From the NCBI GenBank assembly GCA_951799405.1, contig OX637344.1:2356001-2420000 (forward strand): DNA of 64,000 nucleotides. The letters run 5' to 3'. The notes under the pieces were generated by a model, which worked only from the letters and a program-made list of their open reading frames with translations, made no database searches and had not been told where the DNA came from. How positions within the stretch are numbered: the stretch's first letter is position 1; each line of letters starts with the position of its first letter. The translations under genes and the position numbers were made by a program. Shown in pieces: positions 21,288 to 29,873 of this stretch. This DNA comes from Agapetus fuscipes. Its lineage: Eukaryota > Arthropoda > Insecta > Trichoptera > Glossosomatidae.

Positions 21288-21630
21288 CAGTTGGTAGAGC
21301 GCTTGCATTCCGAGAGCTCGGGTTCGAATTCCACCGAGGGTGTCAGAAATGATTTCCCGTTACGGTGTTTATTTAAAAGCCAAAATAAAATACTTGCAAG
21401 GTTTTCACCAGCCTTCTCGGAGCTGGGAAACCCCCACTGTTTCAGGGAAGGTCTGCAAAAGTTGCAGGGTTTATGTTCAGTTTTATGTTTGGATTTTAAT
21501 TTGTAACTACACTTTCAGTATTTGCAAGCGCAAACTTACACGTGTCTGTTTGTGGGCATGCATTTCATATGGGTTTTGAATGTTAATATATCTTTACAAA
21601 TTAGATTACAGATAGATAGATTCTACATTT
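21288..21630 (+). repeat. SINE-B joined to Rep-A
   Basis: A SINE-B 5' two-thirds (21,288-21,432; B box GGGTTCGAATTCCACC) ends at GAAACCCCCACT. It passes without a gap into Rep-A from CTGTTTCAGGGAAGGTC to the tail AGATTACAGATAGATAGA. The Rep-A head and the SINE-B 3' third are missing, so the junction is a deletion or a chimeric insertion. Confidence 0.75.
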
Positions 21631-21735
21631 TCCCCTCTGTTTACATACATACGACTAGATAGCAGGATTCAAACAAAATAGTTTTCAATTATAAAAAAAA
21701 ATCGTTGGTAACTATTAACTTAGTCGTCGTTTTTT

Positions 21736-21885
21736 TTAATCGGTCCGCAACCGAATTATTTCATCAGCGTTCCAGTCTGCCATGAAATTCCTCTCATTAG
21801 TCACTTCAGGTTTGAACCACTTGCCGGCATCCTCCAACTCCTCAGTCACGGAGAATCCCTGCCAAGAGATATTGATCAGATCTGT
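21736..21885 (-). CDS. Terminal coding exon of an unidentified host gene
   Basis: Read on the minus strand, 49 codons run open to a TAA at 21,736-21,738. The acceptor is immediately upstream: a pyrimidine run (T9, CC) and then GGACTGGTCAG. With that acceptor the exon starts in phase 0 with ACA GAT CTG. The peptide is hydrophilic and compositionally ordinary; its middle reads KWFKPEVTNERNFMADW and it ends EIIRLRTD. Codons show G/C-ending preference unlike the AT-rich background. The flanks are not repeats, and no second copy exists in the window. I do not recognise the protein family. No upstream exon was found up to 23 kb; it would lie at higher coordinates. An alternative acceptor 4 bp further in (GACAG) would shift the phase. 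A domesticated or degraded mobile-element exon cannot be excluded. Confidence 0.6.
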   Translation of the reverse strand, partial: TDLINISWQGFSVTEELEDAGKWFKPEVTNERNFMADWNADEIIRLRTD

Positions 21886-21889
21886 CTGA

Positions 21890-22260
21890 CCAGTCCGAGG
21901 AAAAAAAAACTGTTAAAGAATTTAACACGTGATTTTTTTTAACCGAGATGCCTATCAGGTCTTGTGAACAAGGGGGTTTATTTGTGTGTGTATAAAAAAT
22001 AGGTTAATTAATTGTTGAGAAATTAGATGAAAAAAAAATGATGGGTGTGAATGAATAGAAAGAGCAAAGAAAATTAAAAGAGTAGAAGATTTTAAAGAAG
22101 TTTATCAAATCGAAAAGGTAACAGATAATAAAAGTGTGGAAGTCGTATCTTAAACTTTTAAATGTGATAAAAGCAAGACTTTATTTTTGTGCTTTCAGCC
22201 AGCAAGGAAAGAAAAATATAAGAAACAAAAAAAATACGATTCCTTTATTTATATATTGGT
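21890..22260. other. No gene seen (putative intron side of the exon)
   Basis: AT-rich and unassigned. If the 21.7-kb exon is real, this is intron. Confidence 0.4.
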
Positions 22261-22261
22261 G

Positions 22262-23112
22262 GGTATATGGCTAACCACCCGTACTGTAAAAATTGGTTCA
22301 TGTTGTCCTGTTTCAGAGAAGGTTGGCAAGAGTTGTAATAATAATAATAATAACAGGCTGATTTATTTTAAATTACACATGATAAGAGAGCGCCGTTTTT
22401 GTAAGTGTCACACCTCAAGGGCCCTCTCCGATCATGGATAAGACTTTCTAAACAAGTGTGCCTTGAGTGCTCCTCGAAATACACCCACAGATTTGGAGTT
22501 CTTCACTCCGGGTGGCAGTCTGTTCCACTCCACCGGCCCCGCAACACGGAAAGCGCGGTCTCCGAAGTTTGTACGAATCTGACGGCGCGGCTGAACCAAA
22601 TTGACTACTCCATCACCCGCAGATCTGAGTGTCTGCCTCCTAACACCCATTTCAACAGGTGAAATCATATCAGCCAGATAAGGTGGGGCCAAGCCATTGA
22701 TGGCTTTATATACCATTAAACAAACACGGAAGACCACCCTCTCCGGGAAACGAAGCCAATGAAGTTTTTTTAACAGCGGGGTGATGTGAGCGAATTTGGG
22801 AATCCCGAATATGAGTCTTGCTGCCGAATTCAACACAGATTGAAAGCGATTAAACTGTTTCTTCGGCTGACCACTATAAAGCGTCGAGCAATAGTCAATC
22901 CGAGACATCACAAACGCACTCACCAGGGTCTTAACCGCATCTGACGGCAGACATTTTCTTATTGCCTTTATTTGGCGAAGCGAAAGTAAAGTAAAGTGCA
23001 TACTCATTTGAAAACTGGATTAGCGAGCTTAGGTACACATACCTGCTTGTGGGCATGCAATAATGAATAATCTTCTACGTTTATATATCTTCGCAACTTT
23101 GATTAAACATTA
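22262..23112 (+). repeat. Rep-A copy split by LINE-3
   Basis: The head part 22,262-22,336 (TATGGCTAACCACCCGTACTG to GGTTGGCAAGAGTTG) and tail part about 22,997-23,112 (CATACTCATTTGAAAACTGG to CTTCGCAACTTTGATTA) are the two halves of one Rep-A. Between them sits a 660-bp LINE-3 3' end in the opposite orientation. Confidence 0.82.
22337..22996 (-). mobile_element. LINE-3 3' end (CR1/L2-like reverse transcriptase C-terminus)
   Basis: A minus-strand frame, open for about 190 codons, ends near 22,432. It covers the region C-terminal to the catalytic palm domain. Visible motifs are MSRIDYCSTLYSG, FNRFQSVLNSAARLIFG, HWLRFPERVVFRVCLMVYKA and RAFRVAGPVEWNRLPPG. This order and spacing is typical of CR1/L2-type non-LTR retrotransposons. 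The YADD active site is absent because the copy is 5'-truncated. The 3' UTR (22,337-22,431) ends in an ATT repeat. It matches the tail of SINE-D: GGGCCCTTGAGGTGTGACAC, AAAAACGGCGCTC, AAATAAATCAGCCTG. The intact frame indicates a fairly recent insertion. Confidence 0.9.
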
Positions 23113-23134
23113 TTAGACTTACCTGTTCCTTGAT

Positions 23135-23372
23135 AGATATGTAGGTTGGTATAAGGCTGACCTCCCACGCTGTACAAAATTTGTTCACTTCTGCAAATGA
23201 CATCCCGGTTTCAGGAAAAAAAGGCAGGAGTTGCAAGGTTTATTGTTCATGTGAGATTTGGCTTGTTTTGTACGTATGCATACAGCATTTGTAAGCGGGA
23301 ACTTACAAATGCCTGTTTGTGTGCATGCTTTAAATGTCAATTTATCATTGCAACTTAGATTACAGTTTCAAT
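23135..23372 (+). repeat. Rep-A copy
   Basis: Head diverged (ATAGATATGTAGGTTGG); tail CATTGCAACTTAGATTACAG intact. Confidence 0.82.
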
Positions 23373-23954
23373 ATTATAGAACTCTAAGGTGATATTCGAT
23401 AAGAATCTATTTTTCCAACAAAAAAGTTTAAATGTATCTTTGTGTAAATTTTTGTTTACATAAGAACACAAAGTAAAATCTCAAATTCCAAAAAGCTTCA
23501 TTAAAAGCTCAACAATAGAGTTTTGAAAAAAAAAATACAATTATTTACTTATCCACTCTGATGGACAACAGAATTTTTCAAAATTCAAAAAACATTGTTC
23601 TTGGGTTCCCTAATCCCCACAGACATCTTCCGACAATGCACACACATATATTTTTTTTGTACCTTTTGTGTGCACCACCCTAACAAAGATTTGTTGTTTT
23701 CAAAGATAATTATTTCCAGTATTGTATTTTATTTCTTCCACAGTTTATTCTATTATTTGTAGGTATATGCAAGTGTTGGGGAGCCCTTTTGTATTTGTGT
23801 CCGTGTCAAATTTTGTAACCAAAAGGAAGTTACAGAGTATTTGTTAGCGCTCTTATTGATGGAACAATAGGGTGTGCCATAATTTTTTTACATATTTTTT
23901 CAGTAAACACTGTAGATTTTTTTAAAGACTTCAATGAAAATCAGGAATATATCA
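23373..23954. other. No gene seen
   Basis: AT-rich unassigned sequence between two Rep-A copies. Confidence 0.4.
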
Positions 23955-24165
23955 TTCCGTATTTCTTTGACTAATAGGTTGGTATGAGCTCAAATGCTGT
24001 AAAACTTGGTTCACTTTTTCCAATGCCACCTCGGATTTCAAGGAAAGGAGGCAGGAGTAGCAAAGTTAATCTTCATGTGAGGTTTGTTGTATTTTGTATG
24101 TGGGCATGTAATGTATATGAGCTTTAAATACCAACGTAGATTATAGATTACAGATAGTAGATATA
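23955..24165 (+). repeat. Rep-A copy, shortened
   Basis: Head TTTCTTTGACTAATAGG; lacks the central TAAGCGCGAACTTACA block; tail GTAGATTATAGATTACAG. Confidence 0.78.
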
Positions 24166-24466
24166 TATGTTTATTTAACACACTAAAAATTAAGGTTTTT
24201 CAACAGTTTATTGTTACAAAATACAAAAATCTAACACATTTTATTTCAATCTAAACTAATACATCTGCATGTTTACAAAAACTAAACTAAGAAAAACACA
24301 TTAGCAGCATGGTGTCAAATATTTCGGCCCACCCGGTACAACACAAAGGAGTTCTACCTGAACCGAAAATGCGCATTATCTTTTCAATGTGTCGTATGCG
24401 CAAACTTGCATGTGTGCGCGCGCACATCCCAAAATGCATTGTCTTTGAGGTGTACGCGTTTTTACC

Positions 24467-25221
24467 GGCGACACGTTAGAATGGCACAGTGACAAAACGA
24501 CACATGACATAATGACACATGACATAACGACACATGACAGAACGACACATGACAGAACGACACATGACATAACGACACTTAACAGAACGACACATGACAG
24601 AACGACACATGACAAGACGACGCATCGCCCCTTAGTGCTTGTTTGTGTCCATCTGAGGTAATTTTAAAAGAGCAATTTATGTATGTGTACTGGACCAATG
24701 TGTCTTATGAAAACTGGAAATTGAATTTAAAATATGTAAAACAACTCTCACATTATCACGGTTTACGTTATTTTTCCTAGCTCAGATTGTATAAAATGTG
24801 GTTCTGAAGACCATTTCATTGAAATCTCATCATCGAATCAAATGGTAGGATAAGCCAAACAAGCACTAAGGGAAGCACTCAAAATGACACATCACAGAAC
24901 GACACAATGACAGTACTCGTACATCACATGAAAAAACATCACTATGACAAAATAACACAGAAAATAAACAAGAAAACAAGCATCACAAGCACGACAAACG
25001 TCATGTGATGTTGTTTCATGTGCCGTTTAAGGTATTTTCTGTTTTAAGTAGGTGATGTTCTCTCATATGATGTTTTCTTGTGTCATTTATTTATTTATTC
25101 TATGTCGTGTTTTGTCATTACAATGTTTTATCACGTGATATACCTATTGTCATTGTGATATAATGCTACGTGAGGTTTTGTCATGTGTTGTTTAGCCACT
25201 GTGTCATTCCACCATTGAACC
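24467..25221. mobile_element. FB4, fold-back element with 9-bp duplication
   Basis: Left arm 24,467-24,625 is a clean array of AACGACACATGACAG-type units. Right arm about 25,005-25,221 is its complement. The ends (GGCGACACGTTAGAATGG; by complement GGTTCAATGGTGGAATG) both start GG. It is flanked by a perfect 9-bp duplication GTTTTTACC at 24,458-24,466 and 25,222-25,230. A 9-bp duplication is what Drosophila FB elements make. MITE-G sits between the arms. Confidence 0.85.
24630..24880. mobile_element. MITE-G inside FB4
   Basis: Inverted ends CCCCTTAGTGCTTGTTTG and CAAACAAGCACTAAGGG. The body AACAACTCTCACATTATC and TAGCTCAGATTGTATA recurs at 30.4, 35.7 and 37.3 kb. Confidence 0.85.
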
Positions 25222-25489
25222 GTTTTTACCTGGTATCTCTCATCAAAGGTTCTCTTGCAAGCCCTGCAGGGTGTTTTGTTCTGTGTGTGAGGGTGCAGAG
25301 AGTTCACATTCGCTTGTGTTGCATTGCCATAATGCTTCTGCGAGCAGAATTGGCATAACTGCAATCGACGTTGCACGGCTTCGATTAGAAATCCTTATGT
25401 GATGTACATCAATCAGAAATGGTGTTTGAATCCAACGACATGGGCGTAACTAAATTTTCATCTTAGTACCTACTGTTTTATAGTTTAAT

Positions 25490-25950
25490 CCGGTCGCTCC
25501 CAGCTGAATCGGGAGAGTGCTTGCATTCCATTCCGAGAGCTCAGGTTCGTATCCCATCGAGGTTGTCAGAAATGATTTTCCGTTTCGGTGTTTCTTCTTC
25601 TTCTTGTGCCACTTCTAACGAAGATCGGCGATCATCATAGCTATTTTGATTTTTGATGCTGCGGCTCGAAATAGGGACTTGGTGCTTCTGCCGAACCACT
25701 GTCGCAGGTTCTTCAGCCACGATGTCCTTCGGCGTCCCTGAGATCTTCTCCCCTCAATCTTACCCTGAATGATAAGATGAAGGAGAAGGTTTCGGTGTTT
25801 ATTTTAAGTCAAAAATAAATTACTTTCCTGCTTTCACAAAAATTGAGTATCAGCCTTCTCGGGAGTGGAAACCCCCACTTCTACTGAAGGTGTTCCATTT
25901 GCAACAATCCCTTCGGAGAGAACGCGGCAAGAAGTTACACAAGAAAGATT
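25490..25950 (+). repeat. SINE-B copy split by LINE-2
   Basis: The head and B box (GGTTCGTATCCCATCG) are at 25,490-25,593 and the rest at 25,789-25,950 (GTTTCGGTGTTTATTTTAAG to CGCGGCAAGAAGTTACAC). The two parts share the 12-bp duplication GTTTCGGTGTTT. Confidence 0.85.
25594..25788 (-). mobile_element. LINE-2 (RTE-like) 3' end with duplication
   Basis: 195 bp on the minus strand encoding the C-terminal WLKNLRQWFG-type peptide and ending in a TTC/GAA microsatellite. The 12-bp target duplication GTTTCGGTGTTT is at 25,582-25,593 and 25,789-25,800. The combination of a short tandem 3' tail and severe 5' truncation fits RTE-type elements. Confidence 0.88.
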
Positions 25951-26100
25951 AGTTCCTTTACAACTTTCTTTTTATTTTACAATTAAATAGGTACCTACTC
26001 ATCTCATTAACTCCCTTCAATCGCGTAAATAAAAAAAATCTATTGAAGACACAACAGCGCCTCTACGCAAACGAGGAGAGTTTTTGTAAAATATTTTAAA

Positions 26101-26512
26101 CTCTGACGGGGCTATTCGTAGACATTTTAGTCGTCGGTTGGCCCACGCTTTGACAAACTAATGACGCATTTGTATGAAGACCTGTCAATCCAAGATGGCC
26201 GCAAGCGTACAGCTGATTTGTCTTAATACTATAATCTATAATCTAAGTTACAAGGATATATTCATTCAAAGCTCTCAGATGTATGCCCACAAACAAACAC
26301 GTGTAGTTCGCGCTTACAAATGCTGATTGTGTACTTACAAATAAAATCCAAACCTCAAATGAACATAAATACAAATAATTAATACAAATATTACAAAATT
26401 CGGTAGGTAAGAATGACCGTGCTGATGAAACTTCCAGCGCAGGCACTATTAGTTTGTCAAAGCGTGGGCTCAACCGACGGCTAAAATGTCTAAGAATAGA
26501 CCTGTTAGTACT
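26101..26512. mobile_element. MITE-M interrupted by Rep-A
   Basis: Outer arms GACGGGGCTATTCGTAGACA...GCTTTGACAAACTAAT and their complement (ATTAGTTTGTCAAAGC...AATAGACCTGTT). A headless minus-strand Rep-A (26,228-26,372) sits in the centre. The intact 255-bp MITE-M at 45.5 kb confirms the split. A 133-codon minus frame spanning both is an artefact. Confidence 0.85.
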
Positions 26513-26874
26513 TATATACTCATTTTTGCTACGCCAATGCGATCTTTCACACCTGGTTCCTACACCATCAGGCACAAATGACAATAAATAAGAGTGCATG
26601 GCAATCACCTCCAGCCAGCAAATTGTTCCTTCAGCCGCGGCCAATAATAATTGTCATAAGCCAATATGCATCCGTCATCTTTACTGGCGCGAAAAACGAA
26701 AAGAACGAAGCCGCTGACTGACTGACTGACGGTGCTCTGTAGGTACTACTACAAGTATAAGACATTCCACATCATTCAGTTATAATATAGAAGAGTATAA
26801 ACTAACTTACGGTATTGATACATACTGTCACGAACATATGAGTTCGTACGGGAGCCTAGGCACGTTGGTGTGTG
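26513..26874. other. No gene seen
   Basis: Includes a GACT microsatellite of four units at about 26,714. No repeat family assigned. Confidence 0.4.
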
Positions 26875-26889
26875 TGACGTCTCTGGTAT

Positions 26890-27288
26890 CATCTAATCTA
26901 ATCTAATCTAATCTAAGCTGCAAAGATATATATCATTTAAGATTTATACTAAATGCATTCCCACAAGCAGATATGTATAATTTCGCGCTAACACATGCCG
27001 CATGTGGACCTACAATATAAAAACCCAATCTCAAATGAACATAAGCCTTGCAACTCTTGCCGTCCTTCCCTGAAACAGGGAAGCATAACCATCATCATCA
27101 TCATTGGCACGACAACCCGGGGTGGGTCTTGGCCTCCCTCAGCAACCGCTGCCAGCGCTGTCTATCCAACGTCTTCCTCCTCCAGTCCCACATTCCCACT
27201 GCACGGAATCCGCCCCCACTCCATCCAGCCATCTTGAATGTGGTCTTCCCACTGTCCGGCGTCCCTCTGGGTTCGTCATCACAATCGT
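26890..27288 (-). mobile_element. LINE-4/Rep-A chimeric insertion with 15-bp duplication
   Basis: The perfect duplication TGACGTCTCTGGTAT at 26,875-26,889 and 27,289-27,303 brackets a single 399-bp insertion. On the minus strand it begins with a LINE-4 3' end (27,087-27,288). This encodes WRRKTLDRQRWQRLLREAK, then a stop, and ends in an ATG repeat. It then changes to Rep-A from its CCCTGTTTCAGGGAAGG segment to a TTAGA-repeat tail at 26,890. Because one duplication surrounds both parts, they entered together. The simplest reading is priming on Rep-A RNA, then a template jump to LINE-4 RNA. Confidence 0.85.
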
Positions 27289-27303
27289 TGACGTCTCTGG
27301 TAT

Positions 27304-27774
27304 GGTGGGGATCAATGTACTAGGAAGTATTTACCATGTTTTCGAACATGCAAGAATCGTCTCTGCCGCACATATAAATGCGAGCAAAGATTCTTTGAGA
27401 CAGACAGAGTCTCTTTGACCATTGTGACGCAAAGACCTGCGTCACAATGGCAGAGTGTGAGAGTATACATCATATTGTAACTGAAATTGTGAAAAATAAA
27501 TTTAAATCGTAACTTAATTAAAAGAACCAAGCCAAATCATACAATATTTGGTCTGTCCTGTAAAAAAACAACCATTTCAAAATAATGTTCTTACATGTGA
27601 AATCCTGTATTATCTTGCTTTTTCTATTATGTGTTTCGACACCCAATAATTACACATGCCATAATATCTTAAAATAATGCACGTGTGCGTTCTATGGTCG
27701 GACTGGTTCGGGCAACCATAATTTCGCAATGTTGCCAACTTTATAGAAACATTTTTACGTTCTACGTGTAGGAA
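27304..27774. other. No gene; perfect hairpin inside
   Basis: CCATTGTGACGCA at 27,419-27,431 and TGCGTCACAATGG at 27,438-27,450 form a perfect 13-bp stem with a 6-base loop. The rest is unassigned. Confidence 0.6.
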
Positions 27775-27928
27775 GAATGTATAAAGAATGTAAGACTTGC
27801 AAAGTGACTATACAGAGAAAACGCGGAAGGGAAAAGAGGAAAAGAAAAACCGAGAGAAGTATCGCTAGATCAGATTGATGAAATTGTGAAAGAATGGGAT
27901 ATACTTACAAAGCGGATGTAAAAGAAGG
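27775..27928 (+). mobile_element. LINE-1 C-terminal remnant, plus strand
   Basis: Frame pieces KPREVSLDQIDEIVKEWD and LTKRM parallel GRPRKVWMDQISEIANEWN of the minus-strand copy next door. Frameshifts are present. Confidence 0.6.
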
Positions 27929-28187
27929 ATCTAATCTAATCTAATCTAAGCTGCAAAGATATATATCATTTAAGTTTTATATTAAATGCATTCCCACAAG
28001 CAGATATGTATAATTTCGCGCTAACACATACCGCATGTGGACCTACAATATAAAACCCAATCTCAAATGAACATAAGCCTTGCAACTCTTGCCGTCCTTC
28101 CCTGAAACAGGGGTGACATTGGCAAAGTGAACCAATTTTTACAGTATGGGTGGTCAGCCGCATAACAACCTATAAGTCAAGGAACAT
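27929..28187 (-). repeat. Rep-A, young-looking full-length copy
   Basis: Tail TCTAATCTAATCTAATC to head CCTATAAGTCAAGGAA. Almost identical to 58,509-58,771 and to the Rep-A part of the 26.9-kb chimera. These three define a recent subfamily with the TTAGA tail and GCATAACAACC head variant. Confidence 0.9.
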
Positions 28188-28257
28188 ACATCACAAATGA
28201 CATTTTTTAAAATCAATAAATAACAATAGATATATACATGGACATAAAAAAACAATT

Positions 28258-28735
28258 TTACTTCAACAAACCCCAGCCGCCAACATCACAGATCAACCGC
28301 CATTTCTTTCTATCCTTACATACTTCTTTCATTTCTTCCAGAGTCATAACCTTCTTCATACAAGCTCTTCTTTTATTATGACTCTGGATATTCCATTCAT
28401 TCGCAATTTCGGATATTTGGTCCATCCATACCTTTCTCGGTCTTCCTCTACCACGACATCCATCTATTCTACCAACATATACTTTCTTCGTCAGTCTTTC
28501 CTCATTCATTCTCTCCATATGCCCAAACCATCTTAACAAACTTCTTTTAATCTTCACTTTCACACTTTCTCTTGCATCACATTCTTCTCTTACAAAATCA
28601 TTCCTCACCCTGTCACTCCGTTTTTTCCCAATCATACTTCTTAGAAAGTCCATTTCAACAGTATGGACTTTACTAATTTCACTTTCATTCACCGTCCAGG
28701 CCTCGCTTCCATACATCAAGGTGGGTAAAAGTATG
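28258..28735 (-). mobile_element. LINE-1 C-terminal reading frame
   Basis: A 153-codon open minus-strand frame reads from a truncated 5' edge at about 28,735 to a stop at 28,258. It is the region C-terminal to the reverse transcriptase of elements usually annotated as endonuclease-reverse transcriptase. Diagnostic pieces are MYGSEAWTVNESE, LLRWFGHMERMNEERLTKK, GCRGRGRPRKVWMDQI and MKEVCKDRKKWR. The polymerase core and endonuclease are missing. The clade cannot be fixed from this part alone. The frame is intact, suggesting limited age. Confidence 0.85.
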
Positions 28736-28884
28736 CCACTGCGTACCGTATAGGAAATGCGTGAAAAAGGTGAATGAATTGAAAAAGGTATGCAAAGCTA
28801 GGAAAAAATAGTGGAAAATCTATAGAGGCTCTGGCCACTCCTAGTGGAATTATGACAGAATTACAGTTACAAAACAATAAAATG
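28736..28884 (+). mobile_element. Second LINE-1 3' end, opposite orientation
   Basis: GTGAATGAATTGAAAAAGG, TATGCAAAGCTAGG and CTCTGGCCACTCCTAG repeat the 39.9-kb copy. It meets the minus-strand LINE-1 5' edge directly, so the two 3' ends point away from each other. Confidence 0.65.
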
Positions 28885-29496
28885 TATGCACTTTTTTGTG
28901 AATTTTAAATATATACATAGATATCATTCAACAAAATGTGGATAAAAATATTATCTCATGGCTAGCGCGAATATTTACTCGGGGTTTTGTTTATTTAGGT
29001 TCTGACCACCCCGAGCGATTTCTTCATTATTTATCTTCCCCACAGGGTATTGGCAACCCCTAGCGGTCTCTTAATATTACCTGAAACACCCCTGTATAAA
29101 ATCCAAACACAACCCATAGCGTTAAATAAAAAAAAGTATGAAAACCAAAACACTCAATAGAGGCGCTTTTTATTTTCCATACATTTTTTGGTAAATGCTA
29201 TGATTGAATTTAGTAATAAGATTTAGACTTGGGTAGTATATCGGAATCTAGACGTTTTTTCCCTGTTTTCCCTGATTTGTTTGTTTCGGATAGGTATCTT
29301 TTTTTTTTGCGTACATCCCTCTTAGGTGCAATATTGATTTTAATGTTTTTACAGCACTTGAAATATTTTATGAAAATTAAACAATATTTTTAGTTTGAGA
29401 TAAGAAAAATATTTTTTTTGAGATTTCAATCCTCGAAAATTGTACTAGCGTGAAATAAATACGTCAATTTGTAGGTAAACATACTACTACGCAACT
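28885..29496. other. No gene; one repeat-L unit
   Basis: 29,135-29,210 (AACACTCAATAGAGGCGC then CATTTTTTGGTAAATGC) is a single unit of the repeat that is tandem at 52.6 kb. Confidence 0.5.
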
Positions 29497-29635
29497 AAGC
29501 TACACATATAGTGTAACTTCTTGCCTGCGTTATCCCCGAAGGGGTTGCAAGTGGCGCTTCGGGACCTATTTATTTTTACAGGTAAGGGGGCCGGCCTCAC
29601 ACCAACCACTTTCAGTTGAAGTAGGTAAACATAAA
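29497..29635 (-). repeat. SINE-B 3' half
   Basis: CGCAACTAAGCTACACATA to CACACCAACCACTTTCAG; the tRNA-like head is absent. Confidence 0.78.
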
Positions 29636-29675
29636 ACTAAGGAAATATGAAATGTTTAGAGTGAGCTATAATGTA

Positions 29676-29873
29676 CCTACAATCTATAATTTAAGTTACA
29701 AAGATACATTATTACATGTAAGATTCATATAACACGGATTCCCATTAGCAGACACGTACAAGTTTACGCTTCTTACAAATGCTGCATGTGCGACATAAAA
29801 ACGCAATCTCAAATGAACATGAGTCCTGAAACTCTTGCCGACATTCCTTGAAACAGGGGGTGACATTGGCTTA
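29676..29873 (-). repeat. Rep-A, head truncated
   Basis: Tail ATCTATAATTTAAGTTACA to GGGGGTGACATTGGC, where it stops. Confidence 0.8.

Larger units (their letters stand above)
24376..25400 (-). pseudogene. Cysteine-rich reading frame split by FB4
   Basis: Minus-strand coding-like sequence at about 25,231-25,395 and at 24,376-24,466 is one frame interrupted by FB4. Removing FB4 and one copy of its 9-bp duplication joins the two sides in frame up to a TAA at 24,376-24,378, giving roughly 85-90 codons. The cysteine pattern is LCQFC, then PCRAC about 30 residues on, then QCILGC and AHMQVC. This resembles a cross-brace or treble-clef zinc-binding C-terminus such as those of piggyBac-type transposases. 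That assignment is a guess. An in-frame stop precedes GGATTTCTAATCGAAGCC, so either an intron boundary lies there or the copy was already dead. Confidence 0.5.

Noticed and set aside
24480..24615. Part of the 79-codon minus frame reading SCVVLS repeats
   Set aside because: Within FB4 the frame is the arm repeat in translation. Only the segment outside FB4 (24,376-24,466) is considered possibly coding.
26243..26644. 133-codon minus frame
   Set aside because: It runs across the Rep-A insertion and the right arm of MITE-M; no single biological unit.
26889..26915. TCTAA repeats as telomeric repeat
   Set aside because: Insect telomeres are TTAGG. These TTAGA units are always the 3' tail of Rep-A.
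27048..27418. Overlapping plus frames of 80-104 codons
   Set aside because: Antisense of the LINE-4 3' end, crossing its ATG-repeat tail and the target duplication.
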